This document shows, piece after piece, positions 1 through 7,685 of a DNA stretch of 22,004 nucleotides. Every line of letters begins with the position of its first letter. The first letter of the stretch is position 1. The translations under genes and the position numbers were made by a program. The DNA lies in contig JAPLLP010000272.1 in the NCBI GenBank assembly GCA_026387515.1, positions 1 to 22,004 on the forward strand, given 5' to 3'. The notes below the pieces were generated by a model. That model had not been told where the DNA came from. It did not search any database and saw only the letters and a program-made list of their open reading frames with translations. The DNA comes from Candidatus Omnitrophota bacterium. Lineage in GTDB: Bacteria; Omnitrophota; Koll11; Gygaellales; Profunditerraquicolaceae.

Positions 1-17
1 TCTTTGCTTGTAATCAT
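1..17 (-). CDS. 5' end of an unidentified minus-strand gene
   Basis: Only the first five codons or so lie in the window. On the minus strand an ATG at 17-15 reads Met-Ile-Thr-Ser-Lys/Arg and runs off the left edge. It is supported by a purine-rich AGGGGGGAAG Shine-Dalgarno block (27-36) about ten bases upstream and an extended -10 promoter element behind that. The product cannot be guessed. It would be transcribed divergently from the yifB remnant. Confidence 0.45.
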
Positions 18-26
18 TTTTATAAC

Positions 27-51
27 TTCCCCCCTAGAAATAATTATATCA
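27..51 (-). promoter_or_regulatory. Extended -10 promoter and strong RBS for the left-edge gene
   Basis: Read on the minus strand, TGA-TATAAT (43-51) is an extended -10 element with a perfect hexamer. It is followed by the Shine-Dalgarno block AGGGGGGAAG (27-36) and then an ATG at 17. No good -35 lies 17 bases upstream, which is usual for extended -10 promoters. The transcript would have a leader of about 20 bases. Confidence 0.5.
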
Positions 52-94
52 TAAAAATTCATTGACAAAGCTTATTAGTAGCATAACCAAAGTT

Positions 95-583
95 ATGAAT
101 CCCTGTCCGTGCGTTACACTTGGACAACATAAAAACCCCTAAAGATGTTCAACTACCCATATTGCCAGGTACCGTGCGAAAATCTCTGGACCATTGTTTG
201 ACAGGATTGATATCCACATAGGTGTTCCAGCTGCCAGATACCAAGACTTAACCAGCAGCCTCCCCGCGGAAAGCTCCGCCCAGATTAAAGCAAGGGTCGA
301 AAAGGCGCGCGAAGTTCAAAAAGAAAGGTTTAAAACTGAGGGTATTTTATGTAATGCTAATATGAGCCATAAACAGGTGAGAAAGTTCTGCGTTTTGGGT
401 AAAGAGGAAAACGAATTACTCAAAATGGCTATGACCAAGCTTGGTTTTTCTGCCCGGGCGTATGATAAGATATTGAAGGTATCAAGGACGATTGCGGATT
501 TGGCAGGAAGTGAAAATATTAAGGCGGAGCACCTTTCTGAGGCGATACAGTATAGAAGCTTGGATAGGGAGTTTTTTGTTTAA
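95..583 (+). pseudogene. 5'-truncated yifB/comM-like Mg-chelatase family ATPase remnant with in-frame stop
   Basis: One frame from the ATG at 95 reads the Met-Asn-Pro-Cys-Pro-Cys block typical of YifB/ComM. It meets an in-frame TAA at 140-142, then continues as Arg-Cys-Ser-Thr-Thr and a conserved KISGPLFDRIDIH segment to the stop at 581-583. YifB proteins are about 500 residues. Only the last 160 or so are here, including the AEHLSEAIQYRSLDR tail (sensor 2/C-terminal helices), and no Walker A region is visible upstream. The part after the stop has an ATG at 194, but that lies inside the conserved block and is unlikely to be a natural start. The family is involved in DNA processing during competence (ComM is a branch-migration helicase), a role this fragment cannot perform. 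It ends 19 bases from the convergent radical SAM gene. Confidence 0.75.
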
Positions 584-602
584 GCAACCACACTATAGCA
601 AT

Positions 603-1505
603 TTAATACTTCGCAATCAGTCCTTTTATATCTTCACGATCAACAAGTTTAGCGTTACCACGCTGGATACTTTTTACGAAACAGCTACAATCAAGGACAG
701 AATAAGAATATTTATTCTTTAGAACTTCTTCGATTATATCATACGTTAACCCACCATCATATAAATGCATTTCGTAGCATTGGTATATCTCCCCACGAGG
801 TAATACCTTGGCGATTTTGTTGTAATTATATTTCGTTATTTCTATTTCTCCCAAATTCAAATGTTTTACTCCAAGATTATCAATTATGGGTAGCATTTCA
901 AAGAGTTTTTCACGATGAGGCGGCCAACTTGGTGTTTCAACTGTTACCACCTTAAAGTAACTCACGGCCCTTTTTAAGTTTAAATAAACTTCTTTTGAGA
1001 AATTTGAGGCGCCTAAATGAAACCTGATTTCATCAAAACCTAAGTCTTTTAATTGAAGAAGCATATCTGAATCTGCCAAAACTCCATTTGTATAAAGATA
1101 ATACCATGGCTTTTGTCCTGTATCTTGTTCTACATCACGAAAAAATTTCATATATTTCCTAAGATCATCAATATATAAAAGGGGTTCGCCTCCACCGCTA
1201 AAACTTACTATTTTGAGACTATAGTTTGGCAGGCGTGATTCACGCAAGAGTCCGACCATTCGTTCAATCAGGTAGTTTTTATTTTTTTCTTTAAACCTAT
1301 AAAAACAATAGAGACAATTTAAATTACATTTCGGTCCGCACAAAATATGATATCTGAACGGAGTTGGTACAAAACAACCACAACAACCAGGGGATATTTT
1401 GCCTATATGAACACAGTGACCAGCAGCATGGTATTCAAGTTCTTTAATTTTCTTTTGCCGCTCAAATTTTAGTTTATAGGCCTCCTGGATGGATATAATT
1501 TTCAT
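603..1505 (-). CDS. Radical SAM protein of unknown substrate
   Basis: This 300-residue protein has the radical SAM cluster motif CNLNCLYC (Cys60, Cys64, Cys67), which binds the 4Fe-4S cluster that cleaves S-adenosylmethionine. A GGEP-type SAM-binding segment follows at 104-108, then a YLYTNG strand typical of the barrel. Additional cysteines lie before the motif (31, 41, 42, 44, 56) and near the C-terminus (a Cys-x-Cys within VLDCSCF), so an auxiliary iron-sulfur cluster is possible. The ATG at 1505 has no clear Shine-Dalgarno sequence, but an extended -10 promoter sits about 55 bases upstream. The gene is A+T-rich (35% G+C in one 60-base sample) and is flanked by a yifB remnant on one side and an echo of the yifB tail on the other, so it may be an acquired cargo gene. 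The family is clear; the substrate is not. Confidence 0.82.
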   Translation of the reverse strand: MKIISIQEAYKLKFERQKKIKELEYHAAGHCVHIGKISPGCCGCFVPTPFRYHILCGPKCNLNCLYCFYRFKEKNKNYLIERMVGLLRESRLPNYSLKIVSFSGGGEPLLYIDDLRKYMKFFRDVEQDTGQKPWYYLYTNGVLADSDMLLQLKDLGFDEIRFHLGASNFSKEVYLNLKRAVSYFKVVTVETPSWPPHREKLFEMLPIIDNLGVKHLNLGEIEITKYNYNKIAKVLPRGEIYQCYEMHLYDGGLTYDIIEEVLKNKYSYSVLDCSCFVKSIQRGNAKLVDREDIKGLIAKY

Positions 1506-1558
1506 ATATTAGCTATAAATTTATGACAGTTACATATGGTAGGTATTTTATTTTTTAT

Positions 1559-1567
1559 ATTATAACA
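1559..1567 (-). promoter_or_regulatory. Extended -10 promoter of the radical SAM gene
   Basis: Minus strand TGT-TATAAT is an extended -10 element with a perfect hexamer at 1559-1564. It sits in very A+T-rich DNA with no convincing -35. Transcription would start near 1552, giving a leader of about 47 bases before the ATG at 1505. Confidence 0.45.
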
Positions 1568-1672
1568 TAATTAATAAGTTAAAATATGAATTTGAGGTAA
1601 ACCCTTTGAGAAAAAACAGAACCCTGGATCCTATCAATCTAGTCTAACCTAAGATTACAGGCACAGGGGTGC

Positions 1673-1702
1673 ACCGAACATCTTTCAGAGGCGATTCAAT
1701 AG
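1673..1702 (+). pseudogene. Second remnant of a yifB C-terminal tail
   Basis: The plus strand reads Thr-Glu-His-Leu-Ser-Glu-Ala-Ile-Gln followed by two stops (1700-1705). The run Glu-His-Leu-Ser-Glu-Ala-Ile-Gln equals the tail encoded at about 529-552. Within those eight codons the two copies differ at five codons, each time only in the third base (GAG/GAA, CAC/CAT, TCT/TCA, ATA/ATT, CAG/CAA). It is therefore a diverged homologous remnant, not a recent duplication. The upstream frame shows no further clear similarity. The rest of the 1506-1708 gap holds only the radical SAM promoter. Confidence 0.45.
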
Positions 1703-1708
1703 TAGCGG

Positions 1709-2914
1709 CTATTTACCAAATACCTCCCTGAGAATAACTTTGGCGATATTCTCCGCCAAGAGCCTGTTGCCTTTAAGTGTACAATGGCCGAAGTCCCCTC
1801 CAAACATATCGATGAAATACGCCTGGAGGCCTTCGTTGCGCATAGCCTCTTGAAATATCTGTTTGTTATCTACGAAAATGATCCCGGGCTCTTCTTTAAA
1901 TATACCCTTGATTAACTCTATGTCTCGCATGGGATATTGTACGCATACCAATTGCATTCCTCTATTTTTTACTATTTTCCAAAGTTCTCTATAATTAGCT
2001 ATTGTTACCGTCTTCATCTTCGCGCTATTTCCTTCCGCTGCATATTTATCGCTGAGTTGACGTTTTCCAGTTTCTGCATATAAGATAGAAACGGCTCTTT
2101 TAATACGGGTAGTAACTACGGATGAACGGATTGCTTCCTTCAATATTTCTTCCGCCTCATTAAATCCTTTGCTTTGCATATACATCGCAAACAATTCTAT
2201 ATAAGGGCTATCATCTTGTGGTAAAATCTTTATGGCTTTCTTAAGCATTGCCTCTGCTAAATGATATTCTCCGCGTTTACGATACCCGGCACCCATCCAT
2301 AGATAGGCTTGATAATTATGCGGGTTATTTCGCATAGCTTCATCAAACAGGGCCTCAGATTCAATATGCTTACCCCGATCATTGTACGTCCGAACTAAAT
2401 ATCCGTAGGCATTGTCATTTTTAGGATTGATCTTTATCGCCTTTTTAAATTCGGCTTCTGCTTCGGCAAACTTCCCGAGATTATAATATTCTTGCCCTCG
2501 CTCAACGCAGATAACATCAGCGGCAGGACCTGCGATGCGGAACCAAATTAGCTCAATAAGCTTAAATGCTTGGAAAGAAAAGGTTCTTTTATCGGATATC
2601 ATCGCTTTGATTGCTGGCGTTAATTCATCTCCCTCATTAATTCCCATCATCACAACCACCATGTCAGGTTTGTATGTTTCGAGATTTTCCTTAAGATGAC
2701 TAATTATGCAGGAAGTGGTTATGGCTGGCGCGCCCTTATCAATTACGCTAATCTTAATTTCTGGACATCGGGTATTTAAAATTTTTTCTAGCAGGCGTGG
2801 ATATTGGCCTGCCGTGGTTGATTCTCCTAAGCATATAATGCGATACGTAGATTTTAACTTGGGAGAGCCTGAATTGTTATATTGTATTATTGATAAATAT
2901 GGCGGTCCGCTCAC
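1709..2914 (-). CDS. SGNH-hydrolase-fold protein with inserted TPR repeats
   Basis: Counting from the GTG at 2914, the SGNH hydrolase blocks are visible in order: GESTTAG with the candidate nucleophile Ser32, a Gly61 block, GIN (Asn93) in block III, and Asp374-Phe-Gly-His377 as the C-terminal catalytic pair. Between them, residues 132-270 hold about four tetratricopeptide repeats, so the hydrolase fold is split by a protein-interaction module. Homologues act as lipases, esterases or carbohydrate deacylases; the substrate here is unknown. The frame stays open upstream to the TAG at 3023-3025 and encodes a clear membrane-anchor helix (ITLITFGIILSFIIIEIF). No ATG, GTG or TTG lies in that stretch, so the real start may be a rare codon such as the ATT at 3002-3004, or the 5' end may be damaged. 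An N-terminally anchored periplasmic enzyme is likely. Confidence 0.72.
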   Translation of the reverse strand: MSGPPYLSIIQYNNSGSPKLKSTYRIICLGESTTAGQYPRLLEKILNTRCPEIKISVIDKGAPAITTSCIISHLKENLETYKPDMVVVMMGINEGDELTPAIKAMISDKRTFSFQAFKLIELIWFRIAGPAADVICVERGQEYYNLGKFAEAEAEFKKAIKINPKNDNAYGYLVRTYNDRGKHIESEALFDEAMRNNPHNYQAYLWMGAGYRKRGEYHLAEAMLKKAIKILPQDDSPYIELFAMYMQSKGFNEAEEILKEAIRSSVVTTRIKRAVSILYAETGKRQLSDKYAAEGNSAKMKTVTIANYRELWKIVKNRGMQLVCVQYPMRDIELIKGIFKEEPGIIFVDNKQIFQEAMRNEGLQAYFIDMFGGDFGHCTLKGNRLLAENIAKVILREVFGK

Positions 2915-3104
2915 GCGCAGGAATATCTCTATTATGATGAAAGATAGGATTATCCCGAATGTGATGAGGGTTATTTTCTGTTGAAGGGTTGTTTTTGTTT
3001 TAATTTGACTGCTTATCCTACTCTAGTCTGCTTATTTCCGGGATATTACCTCTGATTTCCCAATTAAAAACGCTGGTAAGTGGCGGATTTTGGGGGGGGC
3101 CGAA

Positions 3105-4100
3105 TTAATCGTTTTGTTTTTTGTTCTCATAAACAATTTTTGATATTTCTCCTATTACCGAACTTAACCTTGTTAGATCTGTACCTTTTGCCATTATGCA
3201 AACTAAATAAGGGCTGCCGGGATAATATACGATGCCGCAATCATGGAGTTGCTTCATTTTTGTATTATCCTCCCTTTCGCCAAACTTATTTGCCACTTTT
3301 ATATTTGACGGGACTCCCGCAACAATACCCTCGGGAAAATCTACCTCCGTCAATAATTCCAATGCCTTTTCAGACATAGCCTTAGACAGATAGGAACTGT
3401 TATAAAGGATCCTGAAAAAAGATGCATATTCTTTTACCGAGATAAAATCTTCCGGCGTTCTTTCATTTGGAATATCTAACTCTAAATCTCTGTATACCTG
3501 ATTTAATAATTTCTCATCTATATTTAAAAGTAGAAGGTCTTTAGAAATATTATCCGAATAAACAATCATGTTCCGTATTAATTCGCTAACTGTATAGGTA
3601 TTGCCCGGAATCAATGCATTTGCTGGGGGAATTTCTTGGGGGATATCGTGAGCTTCGGTTTCATATTTTATTTGCTTCTCTAATATCGCGAAATTGCCTT
3701 CCGCAGCCTTAAAATAAGCGATCATGATAGGAATCTTCAGGAGGCTTGCTGGAGCAAATTTTTCATTTTCATTAATACCTATCCAAGGGCCGTTATTTAA
3801 ATCCCTAAGATACACTGATATGAGCGTAGCGTTATTATACTCAATTTGATTTTTTATATATTTTTTGAGTTTATATTCCACCCTTTGCAGGCTGATATCT
3901 CCACCACTAAACTGTTCGCATTCTAATAAGGGATTAATAAGCTGGGCGCCGCTTGACAGGCGCTTTTCAGTTATTCGGCGAATTCCTGTGTCTTTGATGT
4001 TTTTATTGAAAGGGCATATCCGGCTAACGGAAACTCCGAGCGAGAACCCAATGATAAAAACTATTGATATAAATAAATTTTTACTTTTTCCTTCAAGCAT
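3105..4100 (-). CDS. Class A beta-lactamase-fold serine hydrolase
   Basis: The 331-residue protein has an N-terminal hydrophobic segment (about 9-26) serving as signal peptide or anchor. The active-site series of the penicillin-recognising enzymes follows: Ser119-Leu-Leu-Lys122 (SxxK), Ser182-Asp183-Asn184 (SDN) and Lys272-Phe-Gly274 in the place of the KTG box. The order and spacing fit class A beta-lactamase-like proteins. Phe in place of Thr in the third box, and no certain omega-loop Glu166 equivalent, leave true beta-lactamase activity unproven. A peptidoglycan-related peptidase or other periplasmic serine hydrolase is equally possible. It has its own promoter (4142-4170) and a GGGAG Shine-Dalgarno nine bases before the ATG. 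Confidence 0.8.
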   Translation of the reverse strand: MLEGKSKNLFISIVFIIGFSLGVSVSRICPFNKNIKDTGIRRITEKRLSSGAQLINPLLECEQFSGGDISLQRVEYKLKKYIKNQIEYNNATLISVYLRDLNNGPWIGINENEKFAPASLLKIPIMIAYFKAAEGNFAILEKQIKYETEAHDIPQEIPPANALIPGNTYTVSELIRNMIVYSDNISKDLLLLNIDEKLLNQVYRDLELDIPNERTPEDFISVKEYASFFRILYNSSYLSKAMSEKALELLTEVDFPEGIVAGVPSNIKVANKFGEREDNTKMKQLHDCGIVYYPGSPYLVCIMAKGTDLTRLSSVIGEISKIVYENKKQND

Positions 4101-4141
4101 ATCTAAGAACTCCCGATTATCACTTCTTTCTTTATGTCCAA

Positions 4142-4170
4142 ATTATACCACTTTTTAAGTACGATTTAAA
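4142..4170 (-). promoter_or_regulatory. Promoter of the beta-lactamase-like gene
   Basis: On the minus strand TTTAAA (4165-4170) is separated by exactly 17 bases from a perfect TATAAT (4142-4147). Transcription would start about 35 bases before the ATG at 4100. It lies in the 84-base gap after the GT87-like gene, so this gene can be expressed independently of the upstream operon. Confidence 0.6.
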
Positions 4171-4184
4171 CATTTTTACTCTAT

Positions 4185-5171
4185 CTAGTTAGGCGCCTTT
4201 GAAAGACGGTTCATCTCACATAAATACAAAACCCAGACCGCGTAGGCCAGCAACAACGGATAAAAGGTCCATAAAAAATACATGGCGATGTTAAGCCCCG
4301 GAAAGGTAATATAGATAGCCGACAAAATTATTAAGGTCAAAAAAAAGTTTTCAGCCTTAATACAACTTAACTTTTTGATTAAAAAATAGGTGGGGAGAAT
4401 AAGTATTATATAGTTATAATCCCTGAACCGGGGATTTATGATAGCGTACAACGCGCAGGCAAAAAAAATGAGCCATTTCTTCTCATCCTGTAATCTAAGC
4501 CCCTTAATAACCCTGACCGCGCGGAAACTTATAATGAACAAAATAAGCACGATCAGAAAATAAACAACGCCGTAATATTCGCCGAGTGCCGTTAAACCAA
4601 ATACTCTCACAATTTGCCATACCTGCGACACAAAAGAAAAAGTGGAAAAATTACCTACCCCCCCGCCGCTTATAAGGTCAGAGCGCGCCGCGGCAAAAAA
4701 ACGCAAGAAAATGTGCGGATTTAGTACGAATATAACGCCTGACAATAAAACAAGGGCCCCTAATGAGCCGACGAAATACTTTTTTCTCTTTTGCTCTTGC
4801 GCGAAAAACAACAGAAGGAGGAAGAAAATATAATCAATCTTTAAGGTTGCGGCGATAACCACGAGGGCACAAAAAATAAGCAGTTTGTCTTTTAAATAAT
4901 AGTATAAGGCAAGCCACAGTAAAAACTGCTCAAATATGCAGGTATTTGCAGATCTTATGTTGAGGTATATAGCACTATTAAATCCCAGCAGGCATAAGGC
5001 ATAAAAAATTATATCTGTCTTCTTCTCCAGAAATACGTTACGCCACAAAAAGATAAGCCCTGCCAGAACAATGCAGCATAAGACGAAATATAGATCTTTA
5101 TGAAGCGGGATATTAAATAAAATAAAGGTGCAATAGAGGACCAGGAGGATGATCAAGATCCCGTTCTTCAT
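4185..5171 (-). CDS. Polytopic membrane protein, GT87/DUF2029-like
   Basis: The 328-residue protein is almost entirely hydrophobic, with roughly nine or ten transmembrane helices. The stretch with Arg73-Ser-Ala-Asn76, an aromatic helix, and then AATLKID with Lys111 resembles the core of the GT87 (DUF2029) family. That family comprises GT-C polyprenyl-phosphate-dependent mannosyl/arabinosyl transferases. GT87 members are usually about 400 residues with an acidic residue in the first outer loop. This copy begins later and shows no obvious acidic pair, so it may be N-terminally short or a divergent relative. It starts 21 bases after the PKD lipoprotein gene ends, with only a weak Shine-Dalgarno, suggesting cotranscription. 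A role in adding sugars to an envelope glycan is inference. Confidence 0.6.
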   Translation of the reverse strand: MKNGILIILLVLYCTFILFNIPLHKDLYFVLCCIVLAGLIFLWRNVFLEKKTDIIFYALCLLGFNSAIYLNIRSANTCIFEQFLLWLALYYYLKDKLLIFCALVVIAATLKIDYIFFLLLLFFAQEQKRKKYFVGSLGALVLLSGVIFVLNPHIFLRFFAAARSDLISGGGVGNFSTFSFVSQVWQIVRVFGLTALGEYYGVVYFLIVLILFIISFRAVRVIKGLRLQDEKKWLIFFACALYAIINPRFRDYNYIILILPTYFLIKKLSCIKAENFFLTLIILSAIYITFPGLNIAMYFLWTFYPLLLAYAVWVLYLCEMNRLSKAPN

Positions 5172-5192
5172 TTGAAGGTTTTAAAATCCCCT

Positions 5193-6110
5193 TTATTTAT
5201 TGACCACCTCAATCGACTGATGGCTAGAAACGCTATTGCCCTTATAATCGGTGATGGTAAGGGTAACGGTGAATTCCCGCGGTTCATATGTCGTGCTTAA
5301 GTAGGTATTAGTGGGATTCTTCTTTATGGAGGTATCACCGTCGCCAAAATCCCAAGAATAAGAAACTATCCTGCCATGGGGAGAATAAGACCTGCCTCCA
5401 TAGAAATGCACCAGTAACGGAGAATACCCCTTCACGGGCTTGGCCATGATCAGGGCTACGGGCTCGCCAACGGGTTTTGCTTCCTTCTTGGGGGCAGGAG
5501 CCGGGGCAGACTTGGGTTTCTTTACAACCGCCTTAGGCTCCTTCTTTTGCCGCACCTTCGTAGCCACTTCCGAACTTGCGTTCGCTGCCTCTACCTTCTT
5601 AACTTCAGGCGCGCTTTCAGGCGTAACCGGGGCTTCTTTTTCCAGGTCTTTCTGAATATAATCACTCAAGACCTTACGCAATTTTTTGGTAATGGTCTCT
5701 TCTTTTAAATCCAGCGTATCTTCTTTTCTCAAAACCCTCTCTTTGTATTTTGGATTATGCCTAACTCTGTAATCCGAGATAGCCACGCCTGGCATACGAA
5801 AAACCCCGGTCACAAGTTTTACAAAATACCGCGGGGGATCCCAAAACCATTCCTTAAAACGGTTTTCGATATAACCCATCTTTTTATAATAATGCTCCAC
5901 GACATAGCGGCGCCTCTTAAAACGCTTTTTGGCAAGAGCAAGGTCTTCGGGCACAGAGTTATCTTTACCTACGGTATATTCCAAGATAGAATACCCGTCG
6001 CGCGAAACCATGTAACCCTTATCATAGGGAGGACTGCCAGGCTGGAATCTGTAGGCGGCGCAACCAGACAATAGTAGGACCAAGAAAACCAATAGCATTA
6101 TTCTTTTCAT
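5193..6110 (-). CDS. Lipoprotein with C-terminal PKD domain
   Basis: The 305-residue protein starts with a lysine/arginine and a hydrophobic signal ending in the lipobox Leu-Ser-Gly-Cys17, so it should be cleaved by signal peptidase II and lipidated. Residues 50-155 are rich in Lys, Arg and Glu and look helical. Residues 160-212 form a low-complexity Ala/Pro/Lys/Glu linker of the kind that spans the periplasm or wall. Residues 214-303 are a PKD beta-sandwich with its signature WDFGDG at 253-258. PKD domains mediate protein or carbohydrate contacts at the cell surface. The GAGGAG Shine-Dalgarno lies eight bases before the ATG, and the gene follows folE by 34 bases. The first 150 residues match no family I recognise. 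Confidence 0.8.
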   Translation of the reverse strand: MKRIMLLVFLVLLLSGCAAYRFQPGSPPYDKGYMVSRDGYSILEYTVGKDNSVPEDLALAKKRFKRRRYVVEHYYKKMGYIENRFKEWFWDPPRYFVKLVTGVFRMPGVAISDYRVRHNPKYKERVLRKEDTLDLKEETITKKLRKVLSDYIQKDLEKEAPVTPESAPEVKKVEAANASSEVATKVRQKKEPKAVVKKPKSAPAPAPKKEAKPVGEPVALIMAKPVKGYSPLLVHFYGGRSYSPHGRIVSYSWDFGDGDTSIKKNPTNTYLSTTYEPREFTVTLTITDYKGNSVSSHQSIEVVNK

Positions 6111-6144
6111 TCTTCTAACTCCTCGGATAATGTATCCACTTCAT

Positions 6145-7683
6145 CTACATCTTTAAGAGCGCCAGGGTCTCTGCGCGCGTCTTCTCGTTATCCCGGAATA
6201 TCCCTCTTACCGCCGAAGTCACAGTGGTGGTCCCGGGCTTTCTTATACCGCGCATGGACATACAATTACCAGAGATAGCTACTTTTCCGTTACGCCTCAC
6301 TAAAATTAATCCCGCTGGAACAGACACACAATAGACTTGACCCTTATATTCTTTGGTCAAAAAATTACTGGGCCTAAGCTTAGAATACCATTTATTTTCT
6401 CCGGATTTTGTTCTATGTGTTTCCATCCGAAAGTAATTCTTATTATTCTGCTTAGTGCATCCTACGCCCAACTTAATACAAATCTCCTGTAAGTCATCAA
6501 TGAGTCTCTCTGATTTTGAAACAAAATGGATGGCTTTATTCTTCTTAATATGGCCATCGCCTTTGACATACCAATCCAAAAACAATTGTAATATCCTCGG
6601 AGAGGCATCCTTTATTACTTGTGGAATGTATTTATCTTCAGATTTGCCAAAACATTTAAAATAATTATAGAAGTCTTTATCTTCGACGCGAAACTGAACA
6701 GACTTCCCTTCCCTGCATTGTATATATCTTATTCTCAATGTCTCGAATAAACTTTTAATTTCTGAATAACATTTTGAGTCGCAGTCTTGGGAAACAACAA
6801 AAAACTTACGCCCATCTACTTGAGTAGTGCATCCTTCGCTAACCCAAATACCGAATAATTTTGCGAAGTCAGTAATCCTCAAAGAATATTTTCCGATATT
6901 TACTTTTACGACATCTTTCCCTTTCCATGCACAGGCTCTGGGGATTATGATATATTTATGCAATAATTCTTTCGCAGACGACACACTCCAATTATGATGC
7001 CTATTATAAAAATGCCATTCCGAAGAATAACATACTCTATGATCTGGCGTAACCAGAAGGTCAACTGAAAGACTCTTCATTGCTATCATGGTACCATTAT
7101 ATTTATAAGAAATAAATCTCCTGGGCCTAACAAAAGAAAGGTTTCTTGTCATAAGCGATACCTGCGCAACTTTTTCATTTCTTGTTAAATTTTTGAAATA
7201 TTTCCAACCTCGAGAAGTAAGAATTTCTGTTTTATCATCATAACACATGTGCTCGGCCTCAATCACCACCATGCACCCTTTGGGCTTAAGCTTAGTCATG
7301 ATAAGCTCGGCGATCTGCGTGGTCAATCTTTCCTGAACCTGCGGCCTCCTGGCAAGCATATCCACTACGCGGGCTAATTTGCTTAAGCCAGTTACCCGGC
7401 CCTGCCTGGGGATATAAGCCACGCTTGCCTTTCCCACAAAAGGGGTCAGATGATGCTCGCATATGGAATATAAAGGAATATTCTTTAAAAGAATGATCTC
7501 ATTGTGCTTTTGCTCAAGGATCACCTCCAGCTCTTTCTGGGGGTCCTGATCGATGCCGGCAAAGATCTCCTCATACATCTCGGCCACGCGCCTTGGGGTG
7601 TCTTGCAGGTCACGGCGCTTAGGATCCTCCCCGATCGCCTCTAAAATATCCTTGATCGCATGCTCAATCTTCTTTTTATCCAT
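6145..7683 (-). CDS. folE: GTP cyclohydrolase I precursor interrupted by an intein
   Basis: The 512-residue precursor consists of an N-extein (1-146), an intein (147-473) and a C-extein (474-512). Spliced, it is 185 residues, the usual size for bacterial FolE. FolE converts GTP to 7,8-dihydroneopterin triphosphate, the first step of tetrahydrofolate synthesis. The N-extein carries Cys75-Glu-His77-His78, matching zinc ligands Cys110 and His113 and catalytic His112 of the E. coli enzyme. His145 matches His179. Cys474, the first residue after the intein, matches the third zinc ligand Cys181. The ATG at 7683 is preferred over an in-frame TTG at 7701, because AGGAAA lies ten bases before the ATG and the TTG lies within mnmE. 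It begins two bases after the mnmE stop, so the two are probably translationally coupled. Confidence 0.93.
   Translation of the reverse strand: MDKKKIEHAIKDILEAIGEDPKRRDLQDTPRRVAEMYEEIFAGIDQDPQKELEVILEQKHNEIILLKNIPLYSICEHHLTPFVGKASVAYIPRQGRVTGLSKLARVVDMLARRPQVQERLTTQIAELIMTKLKPKGCMVVIEAEHMCYDDKTEILTSRGWKYFKNLTRNEKVAQVSLMTRNLSFVRPRRFISYKYNGTMIAMKSLSVDLLVTPDHRVCYSSEWHFYNRHHNWSVSSAKELLHKYIIIPRACAWKGKDVVKVNIGKYSLRITDFAKLFGIWVSEGCTTQVDGRKFFVVSQDCDSKCYSEIKSLFETLRIRYIQCREGKSVQFRVEDKDFYNYFKCFGKSEDKYIPQVIKDASPRILQLFLDWYVKGDGHIKKNKAIHFVSKSERLIDDLQEICIKLGVGCTKQNNKNYFRMETHRTKSGENKWYSKLRPSNFLTKEYKGQVYCVSVPAGLILVRRNGKVAISGNCMSMRGIRKPGTTTVTSAVRGIFRDNEKTRAETLALLKM
6265..7245 (-). mobile_element. Intein with LAGLIDADG homing endonuclease inside FolE
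   Basis: The insertion encodes 327 residues, from Cys147 ([10 protein letters not shown], splicing block A) to Asn473 (ISGN, block G), followed by extein Cys474. Block B is present as Thr-Pro-Asp-His (T212, H215). Block F reads [16 protein letters not shown]. The residue before the terminal Asn is Gly rather than the common His. Two LAGLIDADG-like helices are visible: LFGIWVSEG (276-284, acidic Glu283) and LDWYVKGDG (ending near 377, Asp376), so the endonuclease may be intact. Removing it in frame joins His145-Met146 to Cys474-Met, giving a normal FolE sequence. The DNA is clearly poorer in G+C (14 of 60 at 6721-6780) than the extein (32 of 60 at 7321-7380), which fits horizontal arrival. Confidence 0.93.
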
Positions 7684-7685
7684 TT

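Noticed and set aside
194..583. A complete small protein starting at the ATG at 194
   Set aside because: The ATG-like Met lies in the middle of the conserved KISGPLFDRID block, and family sequence continues upstream in the same frame through a stop, so this is the tail of a larger gene.
1615..1672. A degenerate fourth REP-like element or a tRNA fragment
   Set aside because: GAACCCTGG resembles the hairpin head, but no matching second arm is present and no cloverleaf can be drawn.
3092..3099. Run of eight G as a phase-variation tract
   Set aside because: It lies after the stop of the beta-lactamase-like gene and outside any recognised reading frame.
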